Positions 49,701 through 61,306 of a stretch of 64,000 nucleotides of DNA are shown here, piece after piece (positions within the stretch are counted from its first letter, which is position 1; the number at the start of each line of letters is the position of its first letter). The DNA comes from Mesotaenium endlicherianum. Its lineage: Eukaryota; Streptophyta; Zygnematophyceae; Zygnematales; Mesotaeniaceae. The notes below the pieces were generated by a model. That model was not told the DNA's origin and did not search any database. It saw nothing but the letters and a program-made list of their open reading frames with translations. The stretch covers positions 123,808 to 187,807 of the forward strand of contig WELA01007099.1 of assembly GCA_009602735.1 (NCBI GenBank). The letters are read 5' to 3'. Both the position numbers and the translations under genes were made by a program.

Positions 49701-52668
49701 AAGATGGGAAGGGTTAGCTGAATGCCCATATGAGGCAACGCTCTGACAGTTCTTTGACAGTCCACTTGATGACCCCCCCACCTCTGCACAGCACTTGAAG
49801 GGCCATTGTTAATACATAGGACATTTCAAAGCAACAGCAAATGTGAAAGGAGGCATCCTAAAATGGAAGCGACAGCATCAATCTCAACCTAATATAGGCT
49901 GCGATGATTAAAGGTACAGCATTTAATCCAAAGGAATTGCAATACAATTTGCAGGACATCATAGTCGAGAGGAAAAACAAGAAGCATGCAAAAGTGCCCG
50001 GATGGAGCCTTCTGATTTGTCTTACCTGGAAGGCAATAGCGTAGTCGTACTCCCCCGCATCAATGTCTTTGGCCACTCTGCTGTTAGCGCCGTCAGCACC
50101 AATGATGGCATCGACCTCCATTGTGGCTGGGGTTCCGACCTATTCAGCCAACAGGAGAGAGTCACACAAATCAGTACCAGAAAAGACATTAGACTTCTCA
50201 TGCACAACATAAAAACCCAGGCCCTCCCGGTCATTTACAAACCTGCAAGGACAATATCTAACATGCTCTGTAGGCCAGTCACAGAGTTATTCCATATTTT
50301 TTATGGAGCAGAAGCACCAGGGAGCTTAATTACGGCCAAGGCATGCGTGTACAAGATACACAACCATTACGTTCTCGGACAGAAGATTAATACAGACAGC
50401 ATCCAAGAGGGTAATCCACAACACAATCTGACTAAAGCATGCGTTTACGCAGAAAAAGGAGCATCACACAACTGGCTAGACTTAGGCCAAGTCCTACGCG
50501 CGAATGGGCCACCCCACATGAGGCCATTCCTTGTGTATGACAGGACACATCAGAAGAGTACAACACTGCAGGTCATATGGATACGTGACATCACTTATAT
50601 CCACAATCATGACCAATCCCCTTCCCCGTCTAAATGCATGGCTGCATGTTCGTACACTTAAAAGCCCCAGCCCCACCACCACAAATGCTGAATAAGCATG
50701 TAACCATCCACACCTTAGAGTCCCCAGCATAGTCGGTGTAGTGGAGCACGTATGGGCTCTCGTTGTCGCCCGGAATCTCCATCCTCAAGAACAGGCCATT
50801 GATGACAGTGGTGCCATACTTCTCAGCTCGGCTCCTCAAAAAGCCATCCAAAACTTCTCTGTAAAGAAAAAATCAGGCAAGATTTACTATGTGGCTCACC
50901 AATTGGTCCCACTGCAATACCAGCAAGCTTGTAGCTTGGGAAGGTCCAACCACCTTGCTCACACATGGAATTGTTCCTGATCCTACCATGCTTATCCATG
51001 TCATGAGCGACCTTGACCTTGAATGCATGTCATAAAGGAGAACATAGATCCAATGAGATACTGCTGAACTGTAGCATCAATGGGCTTGAAGGCAGCAGAT
51101 CATAGGGCTCAATAGATCAAGTCAACCGCCGCGAATCCACTGGATAAACCACATGACAAACATGAAATGCAATGGTTGGCACACTAGAAGCCAAGATTGC
51201 AGTGGTTGATCAGCTTTGAAGTCTCTAGTGCATGCCAGTACGGGTTTCCATATACCTTCTGCACATGCCAATGTACTCCTTCTCGCTCAAGGTCTTGCCG
51301 ACATCAACTTCGACATTTGAAGGGGAAATCATCTTCATCTTGGTAACTCTCCTGTCAATGATCTCCGGAGGAAGCTGCAAATAACATGGGTCATACACAT
51401 CAGTATCAAGAAGCTCAGGATGGATAATCTCAAGAGCACAGAAAAATCATAGAATAGAACAGGAATAAACGTCCTCAAAGTGGTCAAATTAGTATTTCAA
51501 CTCCTATATTAGAAGCATCCTTTCCTTCGCTCTTTTGAAAATACAGTTAGCACTATGTTTCCGTGGACAGAGATGTACAAAGACAGCTGACGATGAGAAG
51601 GAGGCTTGCTCAGTAGGAAAAAAGCTGCTTCTTGAATACAAGTGACCTGACTTAGATCCGTGTGAGCCAAAAAGAAATGACACACTACGGGGGGTTGCAA
51701 GAATATACTGAAGACGTCTTCGGCATTATTGCTGTATTGTTCTGGTCACAGTAAATGTATTCAAAATGTCTAATTGCTACGTGGTGGGAATGAGTGCAGT
51801 ATTGCATCATACATGGTATCACATGCTCTGTACCTTTCAAGCTTACGCATTCCTTACATTCCTTACATCAATTAACTAGCTGTCAGCACACACTAATCAA
51901 GACCAAATACTATGCACGTACACTCAATACTGTATTTATTGTTTAGTTTGCTGCAAGGACAGAGGCATTGACACGTTTTCACCTTGCAAACAAAAAGTTC
52001 GTGCATACACCCATGTGTGAATGGTAATAATTGCATTCATGATAAAGTACAATGGTGGGCTTACATCGAACTCGTCCACCATGCATAGTGGAATAGCCCC
52101 TCCGCAAGGTTTTGCATTGTCAAGCTTCCTCTCGATCAAGAAAGTTTCAATGCCAGCTTGGGCAAGCGTTTCCGCTGCGCAGCCTCCAGCTGGTCCGCCT
52201 CCAATAACTGCAAAACATCACAACGAGTTGGTCCGAAGCAAAATTAAGTACGTATGACGGCGCCAGAAATAAGAGTTGCAACACCCAACTCTGCTTCCTA
52301 CAATCACTCGACACAAACAATGTCGGCTCACCAGCAACACGAAGTTTGCGTCCCTCAAGGGCCTTGCTTCTCTTGGATGCAAGGACGACAAAGGCAGGGA
52401 CGTCGGTTGAGGTGCTTCGGACGGGCTCTGCTGCTTGGAAAATGTGAGCTCCGGAGTTAAATTGAGAAGAAGAAGCTGAGGAGAGATGAGCTGAGGCGCG
52501 GAGGCTATCAGGAGATGCTGTCTGCCTGTCGGAGCTTCTCAAAGAAGCTGAGGAGTATTTAAGACCTGCAGACACCTTCACAGTCCCTGTGTGCTCCCTC
52601 TGAGAGACGCCCTGCTGAAGAGCAAGTCTCAGCGGGGCTTCAATACGTGCAGAGCAAATGGAAGCCAT
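46735..52668 (-). CDS. CHLP: Geranylgeranyl diphosphate/geranylgeranyl-chlorophyll reductase, chloroplastic
   Basis: Ten exons on the minus strand with consistent GT-AG borders: 52668-52332, 52207-52065, 51374-51256, 50858-50714, 50139-50026, 49681-49500, 49251-49104, 48864-48721, 47692-47589, 46861-46735; 520 aa with stop. The enzyme uses NADPH and FAD to reduce the geranylgeranyl chain to phytyl for chlorophyll, tocopherol and phylloquinone, at plastid membranes. Residues 1 to about 105 are Ser/Ala-rich and basic, a chloroplast transit peptide. From residue 112 the FAD-binding VIGGGPAGG follows, then [67 protein letters not shown] and [13 protein letters not shown], all as in Arabidopsis CHLP. 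The C-terminus ends KVSV, close to the plant form. Nothing is broken. The intron between exons 8 and 9 holds a 608-N gap, but no coding sequence is missing. Confidence 0.98.
48081..48688. other. Assembly gap, 608 N, in a CHLP intron
   Basis: The gap is bordered by G-runs on both sides. It lies between the coding exons ending at 48721 and starting at 47692, whose phases match. Confidence 0.95.
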
Positions 52669-55600
52669 TGCTGTGACTCAAATTTGCTGTGTTCTGTTTC
52701 CTTGACTCCCAACAAGAGGAAACAGGAGGACAACGATGGCAAATCGTTTCCAAAAGCTGGGAATGGAAGAAACTGGAGTTGGTCTGCTCCTTACCCTCCC
52801 CCTCGCTGCTCTGCTCCCGCACCTCCTGGAGCCTTGAGGTTCCGATATCTTAAATCGATATCTCAGAATGAACGCCGATTCGAGCCCCGTCGAACGACTG
52901 CAAACGACTGTCGTGGGCAATCGTGAGCATACAGTATCGCATTCGCGCCTATTTTTCCGGGATATTTGGCTCATGGCAGCTTATGGATAAGCCGATTCAC
53001 GAATCTCTCAGCTGCTCCCTGCGAAGTCATGAGCAACTCTTATTGGCTGTCAGAACTTAGTATACATAAAAGAGAGATATATAGCTTCTGCTTAATAAGT
53101 ATCTGAAGGAAACGTCAAATATAGTGACGAGCATAGAGAGCGCCCGTGATTGGCGATCATTTCTGTTGTCAGTGGTAAGGTCAAGGATTGCACACCAAGC
53201 CACACCAAGCACACAAAAGGCCTGCATGCATTGGCATGCATGTACTCGCTTCTTCTGTTTTTCTATCCAACTTAGCGACAAATTTGTGCTGAATTAAAAC
53301 ATCGGTTTGTTTTGGAGTCAGCCGTCGTCGCTCGTCGGATCCATTCATTGTGTAATTAATTCTATAAATCCTCAGACGATTTTGGGCGCCTGAAAACGCC
53401 GTCGGCAAAACTCACTCGATGTTCCGGTCGATACGACTCGCTTCTTACCGGTGGCAATGAAGTTATTTATTTCAAAGTAAATCAAGCAAAGTACACTGAT
53501 TGTATGTCATGATATTCTAGTGCTAGTAGTGCACACTAGTAATCCTAGTACCATATCCTAATCGAGGTATCCATCTATAAGTCATGCAGCTAGTATTCTG
53601 GTATTTAATATCACGCCCTATGGAATTGAGAATAAGCCACTAGCAGTTATTGGCTCATATTCTTGTATGGACTTCGATGTTTGTATGTCATGTTGGGCAC
53701 AGTTAAGTGTCCGGTCCTTTGGACAGCTTGGCCTTTACCATTATGTAATGGTCTGTGTGCTAGTGCAATTACAAGGTGGGCTAAGAGAATTCAAGGTGCA
53801 ACTACTAGTTGTTTTGCTTGCGCAAATGAGCCGCTTAGTGCAGCTGCTCAATGATTTAGGCAATTGAACAATTGCAGATGTGGTGGATATAGTCCATTTA
53901 TTGGTTGCGCTCACTTCTCACGAGGGAAGGAGTTGTGGGTAAGCATACACTCATCATACTACATTTTGGTTATCTGTAATATATGTCATATAACGAAATA
54001 CTTGCAATTGTGGAACCACTTATGACTTGTGGTCTAAAATAACTTCCTTCAAGCCCTATAAAAATCTCATTATTAGGACGTCTCCTTAATTTTTTTGGTC
54101 GGGTTATGAAAATTTCAGTGTGACCAAAGCTTTGATTATTCAATCACTGTTGACATGTTTAAATATTGAGTCTATAGAGGCTTGCAAGATGTTGCTAGTA
54201 CTACGTAAGCGTGCCAATATGTGACGACTAAGATACAAACTGCTCAACATAGCAGAAAGAACAGACTATAATCGCCATAGTCGATCATACATTAATTTTA
54301 CACCCGACCGCTTTAGGTGTTACCATGCAATTTTCTTCTATCGTTCACCCGCCTCCCTTGTCGGAAGGATGTAGTTGCACTATTCGGGGAAATTATTAAG
54401 AAATGAAGTTGAAGTTAGCAAAATGATCGAAACCTACTACCAAACTTCCAACTTAGTAGGAAAAAAGATCTTGCACTTATCGTCCTCCCCAACGGCAAAA
54501 CTAGCTGACAAATATGGCGTGCAAAACTATGCAATATTTCACACAAAATTTAACTAGACTAACCATGTTCCCCCTTTTGGCTTAAATCTCCAAACAAGCT
54601 CGCGTGCGCGGTTCGTAGAGCATGCATTCAAATAACATGCAAAAAAATGAACCGATTTGTTTTTCAACGTTGATCTTATTTGCCCATTTTAATGATTTTC
54701 TTTCGAAAATTCAAAAATGAAAGTTCATACCACTTTCCCTCACAATTGCCATGATTTAAACGATTCTAAATCTCTTGTAAAACCGCAATTCCTTCATGTG
54801 AGAGAGAGTAGAATCTATATGATCCTCACAAACTTCAGCGAGAACTCAAAGTTCCATTCAGTTTGCAACGCAAGAATGGCAAGGCAATAGTTCAATATAA
54901 TTTTAAAGAGAAAAAACTAGAGCAAAAGAAAGTGGATCAAAGCCAAGAATGACAAAATTGTATGTCACCACATATTTGCAGATTTTAATGTTGACTGTCC
55001 ATACCTCTTGATGAGAAGATTTAAGCGAAAATGGGACAAAAATGTCTTGTCAAGTCAAAATTTGTGTGAAATACATTTTCATGCCGTAGTTGCCAGGTTG
55101 TTTTCAGAATGAGTAGAATGGCATGTGCAAGGCCTACTTCTGAAATCTTTGAAAGGTGGATGATAGGCCTCCGTCTTATTGCAAAAAACTCATTATAACT
55201 TTCCCTTAAGTCTATCCCTCACATGTCTCTCTTGTCAAAAGCGTATTGCTTGTGCGGTAATATTTATTGTATCATGTGTAGAATGAAATATTGCACGTCA
55301 TTTATGATGTTGGTTATACCCAAGCGACTACTTAAGGGTCAATTAAGGAGATTGTATTGTTTCATTGTATATGAATCCCAACAAATATCTGGAGTCAAAC
55401 ATTGCACGATAAAATATTTTTTGTAGAGCCCTAGATGTACGTGTAGAAAGTGAAAGGATGTAGAAAGTAATTCATAGAAATAGGAAAATTATCTCACAAG
55501 ATGCATTTTCACGATCGTGTGTCGTGGATATCGACAGTGGAGATGATTTCCACGACATGCGTTTTCATAATCATGTGTCAAAGATATAGACAGTGGACAT

Positions 55601-56396
55601 GTTTCTTCCACAAAAGACAATTAATTCACAAATGTGAGCTAGCAGTTTTTGTTTCTCATTAACGTTTAAAAATGTGGCATGTCGAATTAAGAGGGTTCCC
55701 TCGACGGCAGCTGAAAGGTGTTTGAAAGTGACACCTTATGTAGAATTAAAGTGTTACGAGCTCCTTGATTTTGTGGCACTTGCATAAAAGTCGAGAAGTA
55801 ACGACGTCATTAAGGTCTTCATGTCATTATGCTTCTATTTGAGCGCGATGCATTATTAGTATGTACTTTTGGAGTCACAAATTATGTAATGTTCTTCCAC
55901 TTCTTGATGCTAATGTGACAATCTTTGCATGCCATTGCTTTCATTCTTATACAAAATAAAAAGTCAATACATGTAGATGAAGCTTGTCATCCTAGTTATG
56001 GAAAACAATTTTCTCGTATCTGTAAAACGTAGACGTTCACGCGTATTACGTCGACCTTTGCCGTATAACGTCCGCAATACGTTGGTCAGCTGAAAAATCG
56101 ACAATTAAACTGATGACGCGTGCGGAAAGCAAAACATTCCTGATCTCAGACAACCTGATCGAAGAAATCGTGCAAACACGTCCAGTCATCGCCAACTACG
56201 CGGGAAGTGTGTGGCGGGGGAACGATTGTGTTTTAACGCGTAAAACAGGATAGATTTCTAAATACTTTACGACGAACATCGTCGATTTGGTAGACACTAA
56301 CGCACCAGATGAACTAACCACAGCCCACAAGCTTTGTCACCACTCACCAGCTCGTTCAAGAATCACTGCTACAAGTTTATACAGCTTCAATGCTCA
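52669..56396. other. AT-rich spacer upstream of CHLP
   Basis: It contains the 5' UTR and promoter of CHLP near 52669-53000 (minus strand) and then unrecognised AT-rich DNA. The only structure I see is a 56-bp tandem duplication at 55501-55611. Confidence 0.4.
55501..55611. repeat. 56-bp tandem duplication
   Basis: Two adjacent units start ATGCATTTTCACGATC and ATGCGTTTTCATAATC, and both contain GACAGTGGA and end TTCCAC. They are clearly diverged. Confidence 0.7.
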
Positions 56397-56705
56397 ATGC
56401 CACCAAAATTTCTCCAGGAGCCTCTGAGCCTCCGTAACTTCCAGTTCCAATGTCGCTCAATAGTTTCTGAGGGGTTGTACTTAGGTGTTAGCGAAGATGG
56501 CGATCGTGGGGACTCCCTTTCTTCGGGCTCACAGGAAGATGAAGATCGACTAATGGAGGTGGAGAAGGGCTCAAGCGTAAGAGAAGGCGGCAATTCAAAA
56601 AACAAACGTAAGTTTGGGAAGCATTCCAAGTTAGTGCTGTTTTTTCATAAGGTTGTCTTCTTCGTTGTGCTCCCGGTGGCTGTTATAGTCCTAGATATGC
56701 TATGA
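56397..56705 (+). CDS. Hypothetical small protein or first exon, unrecognised
   Basis: The ATG at 56397 opens 102 codons: MPPKFLQEPLSLRNFQF, an acidic middle (SGSQEDEDRLMEVEKG) and a hydrophobic tail (LVLFFHKVVFFVVLPVAVIV). A strong donor AAC/GTAAGT at 56608 suggests the coding part stops there and the hydrophobic tail is intron. In that case this may be the first exon of the BED zinc-finger gene downstream. No family is recognised for the exon itself. Confidence 0.3.
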   Translation: MPPKFLQEPLSLRNFQFQCRSIVSEGLYLGVSEDGDRGDSLSSGSQEDEDRLMEVEKGSSVREGGNSKNKRKFGKHSKLVLFFHKVVFFVVLPVAVIVLDML

Positions 56706-57258
56706 AGATGCTGGTAGGCTACATTTGCTCTTTCTACCTACATTCGTGTGCTTCTATTGCCTTGCTATTAATGTGCCGGTATCCTATGTTTTGTCATTCT
56801 AGCCGCATCCATTTGCTTCCTATTGTGATTCTCCTGCCAGGCCTCTGCATTTTTTTCTATTCTCGCTGTTTGAGTCCTTTTGTTGTGCTGTCTACTAACC
56901 TTGTATTTATTATTTTGTTTGGGCCTGCTACTCAGCTCTTTCATTCATTGTATTCACGTTCTTTTTTGCCACCCGTTTATTCCTATGCGCTAAGTGTGTA
57001 GCTGCCTGCTGGCTGTTTATGCTCAGCTGTGCTCTTCTGTTATTCTTGATTCTCCATGCCGCCAGCGACACTGCTTGTGGCTGCTGAGGCTTGTTTCTTT
57101 TCGACACTTTTAGCTGCACTCTTTGGGTTGTATATGTGACGTCTGCTGCTTGCTCTCCGCTGCTAATAACTCTTGTGAGTGCTTATTTGTCCCTGTCTGT
57201 TTTTGTTTTTTGATCAGGGAAACATTTTTCATTCGCGTTCTCCGCGGAACGCTGAGAG

Positions 57259-57540
57259 TGGCAATATGTTACAGTCAAGCCTGACTCCAAGGATCGTAGG
57301 ACCACTAGAGTACGTTGCAGATTTTGTGATTTCGAGATGTCTCGAGCATGCACAAGGATCCGCCTGCACTTGTTTCAGATCAGGGGTCGAGGCATCGCAA
57401 TATGCCCCAAGGTGGACCAGGATGTCGCTGAGCACATGGCCATTGTCGTGCATGAAGATGATGTGAAGAAGATCTTGAAGCAGAAGAACGAAGATGAATT
57501 GCGTCGCATCAGGGAGTTGCGGCTCAAATGTAATGAGCGT
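57259..57540 (+). pseudogene. BED-type zinc finger fragment (hAT transposase-like), cut off by an LTR
   Basis: After an AG at 57257-57258 the frame reads WQYVTVKPDSKDRRTTRVRC, FCDFEMSRACTRIRLHLFQ and RGRGIAICPKVDQDVAEHM. CxxC plus RLHLxxxRGxxxxxCxKV is the BED zinc-finger pattern found at the N-terminus of hAT transposases and plant BED/DUF659 proteins, where it binds DNA. It continues with a charged helical region (DDVKKILKQKNEDELRRIRE) and is interrupted by LTR sequence at 57529-57541. No transposase catalytic domain follows. It may be a truncated transposon or the front of a disrupted gene beginning at 56397. Confidence 0.7.
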
Positions 57541-57954
57541 GGCGGTGGATTTGGTTAACCGAGGTCCTACCAACGTGGTTAACTCCCGGGTAGGCGGTGC
57601 CATCGCACTGGCCGTTGAACAGTAAACTCATTCCATGTACATATGCTAGGCATTGCTCTCGAGTTCGGCATTCGGAAACGAGGCCAACTCTCCTGTACAG
57701 CTTACTGAGAGTGATCTGAATCCAAGGCGAGAAGCCGTTGATACGCACTGTCTTCTAACCTTGCTTATGTATGAGTTTACTGATTTGCATTATTGATGTT
57801 AGTTTACTCGCATTTGACTTACGAGTATTATTCCCTGCTAGTGTGTTGTCCTTTGCCGTTTGACCAGTCAACGGAACATACCAAAAATATTACTTGTTGA
57901 TATAAAAATCTTTATTAATTGTTAATCGCCTATTTGGTAAGTCGATTCATTTCA
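57529..57954 (+). mobile_element. Gypsy-family LTR with internal deletion
   Basis: 57541-57954 is nearly identical to 488-900 of the LTR at the window start and ends TTCATTTCA. The bases just before (TGTAATGA at 57529) equal the LTR's first eight bases, so the copy may be a complete LTR that lost about 300 bp inside rather than a 5'-truncated one. No target duplication is seen. Confidence 0.8.
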
Positions 57955-59484
57955 TTGCACCTCATCTTGTGCTCGCACACACTTTGTCTTGCAAGCGGGC
58001 TTCTCTTGAGCTCACTTTCTAGGAGCTCCTCCACTTGAGCAGTTGGGGTCTGTTCTATATATGAGCAAGGGGATCATACACCTCTACTTGCTCCACCGGC
58101 AATGCGCGCTCGCCAAGGTTGTTAGGAGGCACGCTTGCTACATGCGATGACCGGGCCAAGGTCACCAAAACAAGCGCTTCTCCTTCACCTTCACCTTCCC
58201 GCGTCGCTTCTTTGCTAGCGGGCTGAAGATAGCTACTTCTGGTCTTATCTACCTCCACCTATTTCACTATCTTCACTTGACCATACTCCTCCACGGTCTT
58301 CGATTGACCCGTGCACTAGAGCACTAGAGGATAGGCTACTCTTCTTGTGCAACTCCTTCCACATGCTTAGCTTCTTGAGTGCACTCTAGCCTTGGTCACC
58401 CCAATGACACTTCTTACTACTAAACCCAGCTTGCCTTGGTGCTCTACTTTCACATGAAGAGCTTCCATAGATGCACCAAAATCTGCCCCTTAACTATGCC
58501 ATCACACAACTAATGGCACACACGCTTCAAGTGGGAGACATCTCTTGCACTAGCCCTCTTGCACCAACTTCATATCTTGCTTCTTCTTCCACACCATAGG
58601 CTTATCTTCATCATAGCTCTCACCCTGAAGTACTCCATAGTAGTCTCCTCCATAAGAAAAAGAAAAATCGGAACTTGAAAGGCTCCATCTCCACTTATCT
58701 TGCTTGAAGAAAAATCTGCGTCACTTCTTCTTGCTCCAAGCCTTCTCCACGGCGCTTTTCTTCACTTGAGGCTTCATCAATCTCCATAAGAATGACCAAG
58801 CTCCGTCATGGCTGGCCAACATATACAGGAGCTATATAGAAGTGATGCAAGACAACCCAAATCTAGCCATATACTTGGCCAACTTGGTGCAACACCCCAG
58901 TGCACCCTCTCTTGAGCTTCTCATGAGCTCCTCTTGAGCTTGCGAGTGCTATGCTCGCCAAAGCTCCTAGACTTGCAAGTACACATGCTTGCTAAGTCCC
59001 CGGTTGCCTACTCTTAAAATCTGCTCCACCTTCATTGAAGATTTGAAATAAAGATGTGCACACACTCCTTTCTAGCCACTACCACCTCTATAGAAAGCCC
59101 CCCTCAAAGAAAGTGCTTAACACCAAAGAGCTTGCATCTTCAAGGAAAAATCCAGCCGTGTAAACTCCATATTTTCTTCATGCTCATATGTCTCCATACT
59201 CAAGCAAAGGTTGCTCTATATTACTTATATCACTACTATGCTTGGGCAACCTCCTTATACTACAAGGAAGATGTACAAAAATCTGGTTGCATCCAAGTTA
59301 ACTCTTCTTGGAGCACCTCCCTCTTCCCATCTCCTCCCTCCTTCAAGAGAGTGAGATGCTAGCTTGCATCAACGTCTTCATGGTTGCCCTTAGCAACTTA
59401 TAAATAATCCTTGCTTCTCCTCTCTACCCTCTCTACACTCCATCACCAACCAAAGCTCCCTCCTCCAAATGAAGCAACTAGGTA
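57955..59484 (-). mobile_element. Partial internal region of an LTR retrotransposon, noncoding
   Basis: It lies directly downstream (minus strand) of the primer-binding site at 59485-59496. It is rich in CTT/CTC on the plus strand and has no recognisable gag or pol. It could be a leader or a non-autonomous element. The left side runs into the LTR remnant of another family, and no second LTR was found. Confidence 0.45.
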
Positions 59485-60194
59485 GCTCCGATACCATGTG
59501 AAAGGGGAGAGGGTGCGGGGAGTGCGCCCACACACACTCACGCACCCTTACCCGCGAGTGGAAGCGTGCACGAGGACCTTTCCTAGTTGCATACACAAGG
59601 TGGAGTGGCCTGGTGGTGTGCCACCCTTGCAAGAGAGAGAGAGTTACATGAGTGAGGAGTGGAAAAGAACTCACTTTCTTAAGAAAAGTTGTGTACAAGT
59701 TACGAAGGTTAGACTAGAATAAGCTCCCTCCACTTCCTTGTGCTTCCCCTTTATCCATTACCTCTAAGTGTCCTCTCTAGCAAAGTACCTCCAGAACCTT
59801 CTCTTATGGCTCCTTCATGTAGGTGACCTTGCCTAGTTGGACAAGCTAGCACACTCACACGCACACAATCACACTCTAGAATATTCTACTACACAATCCG
59901 CTAACTCCTCACGGAGTTTCTAGAAATTCCACGATCACTTTGGCACTCTACGTAATTGTACGTACTTTCTGGAACCCTCATGTTTCAATGTCCTACTTTC
60001 TGGACTCCAACCGAAATTTTCCTTGTCACTAAATAGAATATGTGACATTAAAAACTCACTAAAAACTTCCAAAATTCATAACTATCTCAATACTTGTCCA
60101 AATGACTTGAAATAAAGGCCAAAGTTCTTCTAAAATCACACTCTATGCATATAAAATACTAGAAAGAAACAAACTACACTTTCATAACCTTACA
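59485..60194 (-). mobile_element. 5' LTR plus primer-binding site of an LTR retrotransposon
   Basis: 59485-59496 is, on the minus strand, TGGTATCGGAGC, the initiator-Met-type primer-binding site also present in the TRIM. Directly next to it the putative LTR ends TTTCACA (59497). The outer end TGTAAGG at 60194 is a guess from the TG...CA rule, giving 698 bp. No second LTR is available to confirm it. Confidence 0.55.
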
Positions 60195-61306
60195 GTCATG
60201 ACTTTGACCAATGAGGTAAGCTATTTATCAGCATAAGTAATTTGTGAAATAACAACAATTTGGAAAGATGGAAAGGCAACTGGGGAAGATTCACCAATGA
60301 CGGATCAATGTTTGGTGGCGGCAACACAACTAGACCGAACTTGCATATGGCCCAACAACATAGTGAACTTTTGGCAGCCATACGTGACGTGACAACATAG
60401 TATTGTAGCATACACATGTAGTGAGTACATATATAATTTTTAGGTGAAGAGAGACATGGATTTTCTTGTCGTTAAAACACTTCTAGTGTTGTAGAATTTG
60501 CACATTGTGGTTTGTGAAGCTGGTTGGGCACACGGTGGATGTTAGAAATCGGTGGAGGTTATTAGACTATGCTAGTATGCTTCACTGTGGATGATCACCT
60601 CTAGCAAAAGTGGTGCTACGCTACAAAAAAAGTTGGTGATAAGTAATTACGAGGTTTTTTTTGGGTTGGCTTAGAAATCACTTTTGTGAAAAGTACAATC
60701 TTTACTCCTACTTAGCTTCATTGGTGGCGTGATTATCCAATAAAATTGCTTGAAACCTTGAACGTGATCCTAGGCATAGATAGCTTAGTGGAAATACTCT
60801 CAACTCTTTGCTTTCATAAATTTCGCCTTTCGTGTTTTGTGTCCGTGACCTGAGTGATGAAGTGTTCAGAATTTTAAAGACCATGGCTTAGAACAGGAAT
60901 GAGAGATAGGTAGTAAGGAATGAGAGATAGGTAGTGCTAGTAAGAAAGTGTGGGCAGGAGTCGAAACATCTCCATGTCTCGTTGAGAGGTAAAGTGCTCT
61001 TGGTTTTGACCACCAAAAGGTTGTATGATCGGTGGACGGCACGCGTGCGATTGGGTCCCCTCGCAGACAGGCACGACACGACGACTATTTAACCTTCCCA
61101 AGACAATCAAGTCCCGATGGTAATGCTCGTTAAAAATTACACTGCAGTATGCCAGTTACCTCGAATTGGTTCCGAAGCAAGTCTAACGATATGAAGTGTA
61201 GTATGTAGAACGTACTTCATTTGTCACGTATCCGCTTCTTGTTGCACCTGGAGAGGAGGTGATACAGTTTGCCAGAAAGACAAGCAGCGCTTTCCATTCA
61301 AGGAAG
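60195..61306. other. Spacer and probable promoter region of the proteasome gene
   Basis: No gene is recognised. A short direct repeat GGAATGAGAGATAGGTAGT occurs twice near 60896-60934. TATTTAA at about 61086 could serve the gene at 61307, but this is weak. Confidence 0.35.
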
